A stretch of 7,357 bases of DNA from the NCBI GenBank assembly GCA_021772235.1, contig JAJFMI010000035.1, positions 1-7,357 on the forward strand. The letters run 5' to 3'. The stretch is from Chlamydiota bacterium (lineage in GTDB: Bacteria > Chlamydiota > Chlamydiia > Chlamydiales > JAJFMI01). The number at the start of each line of letters is the position of its first letter. Position 1 is the first letter of the stretch. Below, in pieces: positions 1-5,622 of the stretch. Made by a program: the position numbers and the translations under genes. The notes under the pieces are model-generated. The model made no database searches and was not told where the DNA came from. It was given only the letters and a program-made list of their open reading frames with translations.

Positions 1-242
1 AATGCGCCAAGGATAGCAAAATGAAGATATTCTCTTTTTTCATCCTTGGTCAGTTTTATCTTATTTCCAAACGCCTCTTTTATGGCGGGTAGGTTTGCAT
101 CCCAAAAACATTGTCCGATGTATTTCTGATTTCGATACTTCTGAATTTTATGCAGGGTGTAGAGAGCGTAACCTGAAAGAATCAGCCCAAATGCAAAGCA
201 ACCACGAGTTTTCCAACTAGATTCTCTTATGCAATTTGGGAA
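1..242 (-). pseudogene. Start-less ANK-family-like membrane protein fragment, running off the left edge
   Basis: An open minus-strand frame of 80 codons runs from just after a TAA (245-243) to the window edge. It contains no ATG, GTG or TTG codon at all, and the other two frames upstream are closed. The product begins with a short polar stretch (FPNCIRESSWKTRG), then a hydrophobic segment (CFAFGLILSGYALYTL) and a basic linker (HKIQKYRNQKY). It then has a helical piece (FWDANLPAIKEAFG...HFAILGA) that sits where the three ANK proteins of this window begin their degenerate repeat region. I infer a fifth member of the same family whose 5' end was lost or shifted, lying 28 bp downstream of the LRR gene. 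A non-standard start (for example ATA at 232) or a sequencing frameshift is possible. The rest of the gene lies outside the window, so ANK repeats are not proven. Confidence 0.5.
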
Positions 243-270
243 TTACGGACGGCCTCTTGTGGGAGTGTTG

Positions 271-1074
271 TTACTGCACACGACTCTGCTCCCGGATTTT
301 TTTTGCCACAGCTCGGATATTGTCGGGCATATTCTCAAATTTATTAGAATTTTCTATCCATTCAGTAAGTTGCTCACCCTCATTTGGCTTTGGTAAGTGA
401 GGGTGGTTTCTAAAATTACGACAGAAAAGCAAGGCGAAGATAGAGCCTTGCATTGCTTGATTAACTATTAATTTTGCAAGGTTTGAGTCAAAATTGTTAT
501 CTTCAAGCAAAAGTAGAGATATTTCTTCTAGATTTGGGAACTCGGCATCGAAAAGTTCTTTTGGTATATCTTTAAGATTGTCTAAAAACTTCAACTCTAG
601 TCTAGAAAGCAGAGGGAATCTTGCAAGTTCTTTTGGCAGAGTTTCCATGTTATCGCTTGATAAGGGAAATTTTAAAGTCGTAAGGTTGCGCAACAGTTCA
701 ATCTCTGCAGGCAGGGATGACAAATTCTTATATTTCTCATCTAGAATAAGGGATGTTACAGTGCTTGGGTCCTCATAAAATTTAGACTCTTCGATTTGTT
801 CATCGTTTTCATTTTGAATTAACTCACAATGTTCAGAAAGCCATGTCCAAAGGGTTTCGAGTTTTTTCTGATGATTTCTGTTGGAAATCACATTTGCAGC
901 AACAAACCCAACTGTAGCAAGAGCAGCTGCTGAGAAGAGGGTTAAGACGAGCCAATTTCTTTTAACAAAGTTGTTTGTACCTGTAGGTAAATATTGAGAA
1001 AGAGAGGGGTATTGTTGCCAGCCTTTCTGCATCGTTTCTGTTGCTGAATGAAGATAGGGTCTGATTGCTTCCAT
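271..1074 (-). CDS. Membrane-anchored leucine-rich repeat protein
   Basis: This 267-residue protein has an N-terminal region of about 40 residues and a clear hydrophobic segment at 41-63 (WLVLTLFSAAALATVGFVAA). A charged linker follows (64-105), then three to four leucine-rich repeats from about 106 to 190. The repeats read as LxxLxL with a LPxEL core (SSLPAEIELL, ETLPKELARF, KDIPKELFDA). The C-terminal tail is charged and helical (about 233-267). Such short LRR solenoids bind proteins; the partner is unknown. No catalytic domain such as a bacterial E3 ligase follows the repeats, so a scaffold or adaptor role is inferred. The ATG lies 2 bp after the stop of the secreted-protein gene, with AAGGA 6 nt upstream, so the two are probably translationally coupled. 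Residues 25-31 (LSQYLPT) resemble a motif at the same position in the ANK neighbours. An A8 run on the coding strand lies near the 3' end. Confidence 0.85.
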   Translation of the reverse strand: MEAIRPYLHSATETMQKGWQQYPSLSQYLPTGTNNFVKRNWLVLTLFSAAALATVGFVAANVISNRNHQKKLETLWTWLSEHCELIQNENDEQIEESKFYEDPSTVTSLILDEKYKNLSSLPAEIELLRNLTTLKFPLSSDNMETLPKELARFPLLSRLELKFLDNLKDIPKELFDAEFPNLEEISLLLLEDNNFDSNLAKLIVNQAMQGSIFALLFCRNFRNHPHLPKPNEGEQLTEWIENSNKFENMPDNIRAVAKKIREQSRVQ

Positions 1075-1076
1075 TT

Positions 1077-1886
1077 TTAGTCCTTAAAGTGTTTGCTAAT
1101 GGGAATTTCGCTTGTTAGATTTGGCTTAAGAGAGTCCCAGATTGTGGAAATTCTCTCATATCCGGGGGAGTTCTCAAGTTCTGAAAACCAGAGATTGTAG
1201 TTGCCGTGGCCTTGTGGAGCGTTGGCTTGTGTCATTTTGATCGCAAAGGCGTAGGTTTTACCTGCACTTTCAAAAAGGTAGAAGGCGCCGATATGATTGG
1301 GATCGATCGATTCACAGTTGAGAGGGCTGTTGTGCAGTGTGGTTGGAAATTGCGTGATCGCTTCCTGATAAATCTCGCGTTGTTCTTCGCTGCGTTTATA
1401 AAATCCAGCTTCTGGATAGACGACATAGAGGTGGCCGCCTTTTTGCAAAAAGTCGCGCACAATTGTGGTGCGTGCTTTTACTGTGTAGAGGCGGTTGGGA
1501 TCTTCTTGAATGGATGGATCGACAAGCTCTGGGGAGATTTCGCCTTTTGTGCAGAGAGGAGTTGTTGGCGCTGGTGTATGAATCACACTTGTTAACGAAG
1601 AGATCTCTTCGCCGAGTTCCTGGGAAAGGACCTGCTCGATTACGCCTTGCAGAGTAACAAAATAGGGGCGCACTTGCGCATCAGTTCCCGTCTCTTCCAA
1701 AACGCCGTTTTTCACAAGAAGAGCAAATTTTGTCACTAAGCCTTCTTTCAAATCGGAAGGAATATCTGGGGATTGCTCGACTGTTTCGATAACGCGAGTG
1801 CGAATGTTGTCCAAAAACGGATCTGCTTGGATAAGCACACTAGATGCCATGGCAGCACTAAGTGCTAATTTTTGAAGTGATTGCAT
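1077..1886 (-). CDS. Secreted protein of unrecognised family
   Basis: This 269-residue protein starts with a Sec-type signal peptide: K6, a hydrophobic core at 7-19 and probable cleavage after A21 (LIQA-DP). It should therefore leave the cytoplasm, to the periplasm or beyond. I do not recognise the family. Residues 22-100 look helical. A Thr/Pro-rich linker (about 101-112) leads to a more globular region at about 128-250. That region contains GGHLYVVYPEAGFYKR, SPLNCESIDPNHIGAFYLFES and KTYAFAIKMTQANAPQGHG, which read like alternating beta strands with conserved-looking Gly, Tyr and Pro. Two cysteines (C112, C191) could pair after export. No enzyme motif was found. The ATG is supported by AGGAG 7 nt upstream and by a promoter in the 51-bp gap. 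The gene heads an apparent operon with the LRR gene. It looks richer in GC than the ANK genes. Confidence 0.85.
   Translation of the reverse strand: MQSLQKLALSAAMASSVLIQADPFLDNIRTRVIETVEQSPDIPSDLKEGLVTKFALLVKNGVLEETGTDAQVRPYFVTLQGVIEQVLSQELGEEISSLTSVIHTPAPTTPLCTKGEISPELVDPSIQEDPNRLYTVKARTTIVRDFLQKGGHLYVVYPEAGFYKRSEEQREIYQEAITQFPTTLHNSPLNCESIDPNHIGAFYLFESAGKTYAFAIKMTQANAPQGHGNYNLWFSELENSPGYERISTIWDSLKPNLTSEIPISKHFKD
1081..1085 (-). promoter_or_regulatory. Ribosome binding site of the LRR gene, inside the upstream CDS
   Basis: The coding strand reads AAGGA CTAAAA ATG. The Shine-Dalgarno is made from the last Lys and Asp codons of the secreted-protein gene, just before its TAA. The 6-nt spacing supports the LRR ATG at 1074 and points to translational coupling. 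Confidence 0.75.
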
Positions 1887-1893
1887 GATTTTT

Positions 1894-1898
1894 CTCCT
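1894..1898 (-). promoter_or_regulatory. Ribosome binding site of the secreted-protein gene
   Basis: AGGAG lies 7 nt before the ATG at 1886 on the minus strand. It is the strongest Shine-Dalgarno in the window, in contrast to the ANK genes, which show none. It fixes the start that gives a complete signal peptide. Confidence 0.8.
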
Positions 1899-1912
1899 GT
1901 TTTCGACACGCG

Positions 1913-1941
1913 ATTCTACAGAAATCTTTGATTCAAGTCAA
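1913..1941 (-). promoter_or_regulatory. Sigma70-type promoter for the secreted protein-LRR operon
   Basis: On the minus strand, TTGACT (1941-1936) is followed after exactly 17 bp by TAGAAT (1918-1913), with 5/6 matches to consensus in each box. The predicted transcript starts near 1905 and has a leader of about 20 nt. The -35 box contains the TGA stop of the upstream ANK gene, so the promoter overlaps the end of that gene. No operator-like inverted repeat was seen. Confidence 0.7.
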
Positions 1942-3818
1942 AATGCACCTTTTGCCCTTGTGAATTGTTGCAGAAAGTAGTGGATAGGTTTTTTAGGTTT
2001 TCCATTAATAGGCTGGCGCTCATCAATTTTATCTGCAATTCCATCGGTACTAGCGCCTCGGTCAATTAGTGCTCTAGCCGTTTCAAAGTGATGATTTCTC
2101 AGAGCTAATAGAAGAGGTGTTTCACCAAGGTTATTCTCTTTGTCAAGCCCATCATTGTTATCAAGATCATCTAGTAATAGTAAAAATTTAGGATCTAATT
2201 TTTGCGCAGCAAAATGGTAATGGCTATTTCCTAAATTATCTCTTTCGTTTCCAGTATCCGTTTCAAACGTCTTAACGGCTAAATATGTACTAAAATTTCC
2301 ACTTCTTATGGCTTCCATAAGAAGTGTTCTTTCCGTTGGAGATTCAAATGGCGCGTTTTTTTCCAAGAGAGTATAGATAACTTCAGGAGTGGCTACAGGT
2401 GCTGTAAATGCTTCTTCGAGGAGTCTTGGATCATCAATGTAATCAATAGCGTGTAAAAGAAGGACAATTTCTTGATGGTGATTTCCCCTAACTGCCTCAA
2501 TAACAAAGTTCATGCGCTGTATTTCATCAGTAATATACATCTCAAGGAGGCGTTTGACAGAATAATTGAATCCCGCAAGTTGGTAAGGAATAGCACCCTC
2601 ATTATTTTGTATTGTGGGGTTTGCCCGATTGTCAAGCAGGACTTTTATGTAGTCAAAATAGGTCTGACTATGTATATATGAAGCTGCTTTTCTAGCGACA
2701 AGATGAAGAGGGGTGTTACCTCTGTTGTCTTGCGCGTTTACGTCAGCATTGCGCTGGATAAGTAATTGTATTGCATTGAGATTGATTTCCTCCACGGCTT
2801 TATGAAGGGGTGTTTTTCCTACATCATCTCTCAAGTTAATATCTATTTCCAAATCTTCGCGTTCAAATAACACATTTAAGATTTGCTCATAGTTATCTGC
2901 TTTGTATGGAGTTAATAAGTTGTGAATATCTTCAGCATTTAATGTGAGGTCCTCTCTTACTAGAAACAGGGGAATCATCATAGAAAATTTTGTATGATGG
3001 TGTCTACCCGCCCTCATTGTAAGACCTCTAGTGAGGGGGAAAACCCCCGCATTATTTGGAGCATTCGCATTTACATCTTCTCTTGTAAGAAGGTAGCGGA
3101 CGATTCCTATCTCATTGAAATCGGAAAATTGGTCAATGGCTTTATGGAGAAAAGTATTGCCGTTATCATCTTGTACGTTTGGATTAATTGAAATCAAAAC
3201 TTCTCTAATTTCTTGTAATTCTTGAGAAGTGTTATAATTATCAAATTGGTTCAGCCCTTCCCAAATAAAATCAAATAGATGATGATCTTCAAAGTTTTTT
3301 TCTACGATTACTTCTGTGATAACTTTTGCAATATCAACGCGCTTTTCATCAATTGCTTTTTTTAGTAAGCCAGAAAAGTGATAGGGGATGCTTGTAAAGT
3401 TTTTTAGAAACACTTTTATTGTCGGAAGATCATTGTTGCTCTTTATGTTTTCTTGGAGTTTATGAAGATGAACCTTTTTCACAAGTGGGTTTTGACTAAG
3501 TTTTTCTAGTTCAGCTGATCGTCCATTTTGAATCGCACTTCTTATTTGTGCTTCGAAGTCTCGAAGTTTTTTCTCCTGATAAAGAAGGTTTGCCCCGAGT
3601 CCAATAAGAGCAATAAAACTAATAGCACAGACTGATAGGTGCCAGATAACGACTGGGTTAGATATTCCTGTAATCTGAGTAAATTTACGTTCAAATTTTG
3701 TGACAGAGGAATCTACCGGTCGGAAAATATATTTATATAGACAAGCGCCGCCTTGACTGACCACTTCTGGAGTATAATATTTAATAGTATTGCTTATTTG
3801 AGAAAGGCTATATGTCAT
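1938..3818 (-). CDS. Membrane-anchored ankyrin-repeat protein (626 aa)
   Basis: The protein has an N-terminal region (1-53), a hydrophobic segment at about 54-80 (VVIWHLSVCAISFIALIGLG) and a charged linker (QEKKLRDFEAQIRS). A degenerate helical stretch (about 90-210) precedes the ANK repeats. The clearest repeats are near 216-248 (DNGNTFLHKAI), 331-362 (VGKTPLHKAV...NADVNAQ), 364-400 (RGNTPLHLVA...RANPTIQ), 526-560 (LGNSHYHFAA) and 562-592 (LGETPLLLAL...RGAS), with weaker units between. ANK solenoids bind proteins and have no catalysis of their own; the target is unknown. It is the most divergent of the three ANK paralogs, but its end (PIHYFLQQFTRAKGAF) matches their tail in type. The ATG at 3818 gives MTYSLSQ, aligning with MLYSIQS of the next gene. 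No Shine-Dalgarno precedes it; the leader is A-rich. Membrane topology, and therefore which side the repeats face, is unresolved. Confidence 0.9.
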   Translation of the reverse strand: MTYSLSQISNTIKYYTPEVVSQGGACLYKYIFRPVDSSVTKFERKFTQITGISNPVVIWHLSVCAISFIALIGLGANLLYQEKKLRDFEAQIRSAIQNGRSAELEKLSQNPLVKKVHLHKLQENIKSNNDLPTIKVFLKNFTSIPYHFSGLLKKAIDEKRVDIAKVITEVIVEKNFEDHHLFDFIWEGLNQFDNYNTSQELQEIREVLISINPNVQDDNGNTFLHKAIDQFSDFNEIGIVRYLLTREDVNANAPNNAGVFPLTRGLTMRAGRHHHTKFSMMIPLFLVREDLTLNAEDIHNLLTPYKADNYEQILNVLFEREDLEIDINLRDDVGKTPLHKAVEEINLNAIQLLIQRNADVNAQDNRGNTPLHLVARKAASYIHSQTYFDYIKVLLDNRANPTIQNNEGAIPYQLAGFNYSVKRLLEMYITDEIQRMNFVIEAVRGNHHQEIVLLLHAIDYIDDPRLLEEAFTAPVATPEVIYTLLEKNAPFESPTERTLLMEAIRSGNFSTYLAVKTFETDTGNERDNLGNSHYHFAAQKLDPKFLLLLDDLDNNDGLDKENNLGETPLLLALRNHHFETARALIDRGASTDGIADKIDERQPINGKPKKPIHYFLQQFTRAKGAF

Positions 3819-3845
3819 GGATGTGTTTAATTTATTTTTTCATAT

Positions 3846-3874
3846 ATGATAACATATTAAGAGAAATAAAACAA
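3846..3874 (-). promoter_or_regulatory. Promoter of the 626-aa ankyrin gene
   Basis: On the minus strand, TTGTTT (3874-3869), 17 bp, then TATCAT (3851-3846), with an extended -10 TG one base upstream (TGTTATCAT). The -10 ends 27 nt before the ATG. The -35 and its surroundings are shared almost exactly with the promoter of the next ANK gene, which strengthens the call beyond what the weak -35 alone would support. Confidence 0.6.
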
Positions 3875-3880
3875 TTCAAT
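3864..3880. repeat. AT-rich promoter block, copy 1
   Basis: The plus strand reads AAATAAAACAATTCAAT, matching 16 of 17 bases with 5543-5559. It lies 46 bp upstream of the ANK start codon and covers the -35 box. Looser similarity continues to the right into AATATTTAATT. It is best read as a remnant of duplication of a gene together with its upstream region. Confidence 0.65.
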
Positions 3881-3887
3881 AAAATAT

Positions 3888-5501
3888 TTAATTGACTGCG
3901 TGTTTTGCTGCTGGCATGTAATTCTTTAGGAATTCAAGGTGCTGTTCTTTATCGGGATGCCGGCTTTGATAAGCAAATTCGTAAGTTTTTTGAATGTCTA
4001 TCTCTTCTTGCTCCGCAAGAAATTCGGCTATTTTCGTGGCGTAGTATCTTTCTGTGGTCAACGCAAGATAAAGAGGTGTCTCACCGTTACTGTTTGGTTT
4101 ATCAATAAGGTCTTTTTGTTCTCTGCAATAATACCATACTATAGGCATTGAAAATCTATTAGTTTTTATAGCGATGTGAAGAGGAGTTTCACCAAAGTCG
4201 TTTTCTGCAGAGGGGTCATTTTTTGTTGCAAAATCTTCAAATATTTTACATTCTTCTCGATCAATTCGAGCAATTTCATGAAGGAGAGTGCTTCCATCTT
4301 CATGTAAATCAGGTTCGAAATTGGGCTCTTGTGAAATGTATTTGATTACAGATCGATTAGCAACACGAATTGCTTGTAAAATAGGGGCTTCTAAATTTTG
4401 AGTTTTGTTTACATCGGCTCCAAATTCCAAAAATAATTTTACAAATGGTAGCCCTAAGACAATTGCACGCAGGAAAGGTGTAGTGTTCCCACATACATAG
4501 TTAGGATCGGCTCTATTTTCAAGAAGGAGTCTTGCGATTTCGTAGGAATGAGGAAGGATGCTATTAAGTGCATCTTTGCAAACTAACATGAGAGCGGTCT
4601 CATTATTTGGAGTTTCAGAATCAATTTCTAGTTCTTTTTTAGAGAGGAGAATCTCAATAATTTTCCTAGAGTTGGGATGCAAACACCTAACTGCAAGGTG
4701 TAAAGCTGTATTTCCAGAATAATTCCTTGCATTAATATTTGTTTGAGTTTGAGTTGATAACCACTCTACTGCGAGATGATTCCTGCTTTGAACTGCTATG
4801 TGTAAAAACGATTGGCCATTTTGGTCTCTATATTCAGGAAAATGATTGAAAAGCAATTTGAAGGATTCTAATTGGCTTTTTAGCAAGGGGGTGCTAAGTA
4901 ATTTTTCATTAGGTATGCGGGTGATAATATTATCATTAGGAAGGTCGATGCCCCGATCTATAAGAAATTGTAGAGTCTCTGTATTGCTGTTTTCTGTTGC
5001 GTATCTAAGCAAGTCTCCGAGTCGAGCGGGATGTTCTAAATCCAATAAATCCGCTAGGACAGTTTGATGATCATTTTCTATTGCCCATTTCCCTAGGACG
5101 GGAAGGATACTACGAATTATCTCTCTGGGAAAACGGTCTGAGATTAGGAGTTCATGTGCTCTTTCGGGATTGTTATTCCTGATGCAGGAATTTAATTCAT
5201 TATGACATTTTTCTCTTGATTTCTCATGGTAATGACTGGCTAATTCTTCTCTAGCAATTAAAACTATTGTAACAAGCCCCCCTGTAAAAAACCCTACAAA
5301 AGAAGAAAGCAGTACCAGTTTAGCCGGAGTTTTCAGAAGTTTTGCGATTTCAATTACGGATACTTTGCGATTTATTAGAGCATTTAAGCACTTAGATGAT
5401 GGTTTATTAGGAAGATAGTTGTATATATTAATTAATTGTCTTGATGCAGTAACTGGGATCTGAGCGAGCGAGGCTCCAACACTTTGAATAGAATATAACA
5501 T
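3888..5501 (-). CDS. Membrane-anchored ankyrin-repeat protein (537 aa)
   Basis: Numbered from the ATG at 5501, a hydrophobic segment lies at about 60-83 (LVLLSSFVGFFTGGLVTIVL). A degenerate helical region precedes ANK repeats near 226-259 (NGQSFLHIAV), 260-297 (SGNTALHLAV), 299-333, 338-365 (FLEFGADVNK), 400-432 (DGSTLLHEIA), 434-466 (FGETPLHIAI) and 469-502 (NGETPLYLAL). A Lys/His-rich helical tail ends the protein. It is probably a protein-binding scaffold. It is the clearest paralog of the gene to its right: LHIAVQSR...AVEWL against LDLAVHSR...AVDWM, and GETPLYLA with KEQHLEFL against KEKHIAFL. A longer reading from TTG at 5525 adds eight residues, but that codon overlaps the -10 box and would precede the transcript start. 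The ATG also aligns with both paralogs, so I chose it. No Shine-Dalgarno is present. Confidence 0.9.
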   Translation of the reverse strand: MLYSIQSVGASLAQIPVTASRQLINIYNYLPNKPSSKCLNALINRKVSVIEIAKLLKTPAKLVLLSSFVGFFTGGLVTIVLIAREELASHYHEKSREKCHNELNSCIRNNNPERAHELLISDRFPREIIRSILPVLGKWAIENDHQTVLADLLDLEHPARLGDLLRYATENSNTETLQFLIDRGIDLPNDNIITRIPNEKLLSTPLLKSQLESFKLLFNHFPEYRDQNGQSFLHIAVQSRNHLAVEWLSTQTQTNINARNYSGNTALHLAVRCLHPNSRKIIEILLSKKELEIDSETPNNETALMLVCKDALNSILPHSYEIARLLLENRADPNYVCGNTTPFLRAIVLGLPFVKLFLEFGADVNKTQNLEAPILQAIRVANRSVIKYISQEPNFEPDLHEDGSTLLHEIARIDREECKIFEDFATKNDPSAENDFGETPLHIAIKTNRFSMPIVWYYCREQKDLIDKPNSNGETPLYLALTTERYYATKIAEFLAEQEEIDIQKTYEFAYQSRHPDKEQHLEFLKNYMPAAKHAVN

Positions 5502-5524
5502 GGTTTTGTTCTTATTTTTATACA

Positions 5525-5553
5525 ATTATAGAGTTTTATAGAAAATAAAACAA
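5525..5553 (-). promoter_or_regulatory. Promoter of the 537-aa ankyrin gene
   Basis: On the minus strand, TTGTTT (5553-5548), 17 bp, then a perfect TATAAT (5530-5525). The -10 ends 23 nt before the ATG at 5501. The -35 hexamer and spacer length are the same as in the promoter at 3846-3874. The leader after the -10 is A-rich and has no Shine-Dalgarno. Confidence 0.7.
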
Positions 5554-5559
5554 TACAAT
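5543..5559. repeat. AT-rich promoter block, copy 2
   Basis: The plus strand reads AAATAAAACAATACAAT, differing at one base from 3864-3880. It lies 42 bp upstream of the ATG at 5501, almost the same distance as copy 1 from its gene. It covers the -35 region. Confidence 0.65.
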
Positions 5560-5622
5560 TAATATTTTAATTTGGTAGTGTGAATAGGCAACTTCTTGGA
5601 CAATTTTCCTGAATATGCTTTT

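Noticed and set aside
243..281. Start of the left fragment at GTG 281, inside the LRR gene end
   Set aside because: An in-frame TAA at 245-243 stops that reading before the membrane segment, so it would need stop read-through.
494..778. Plus-strand open frame of 94 codons
   Set aside because: It is antisense to the LRR repeats. Its Ser/Arg/Asn-rich composition is what the complement of Leu-rich coding sequence gives.
1206..1595. Plus-strand open frame of 129 codons
   Set aside because: It lies wholly inside the secreted-protein gene. It has many Cys and Trp residues in no domain-like order, and the antisense gene has a signal peptide, RBS and promoter.
5502..5622. Terminator after the 566-aa ankyrin gene
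   Set aside because: Only tiny imperfect pairings (for example GGA...TCC near 5600) were found, with no stable stem followed by a T run on the coding strand.
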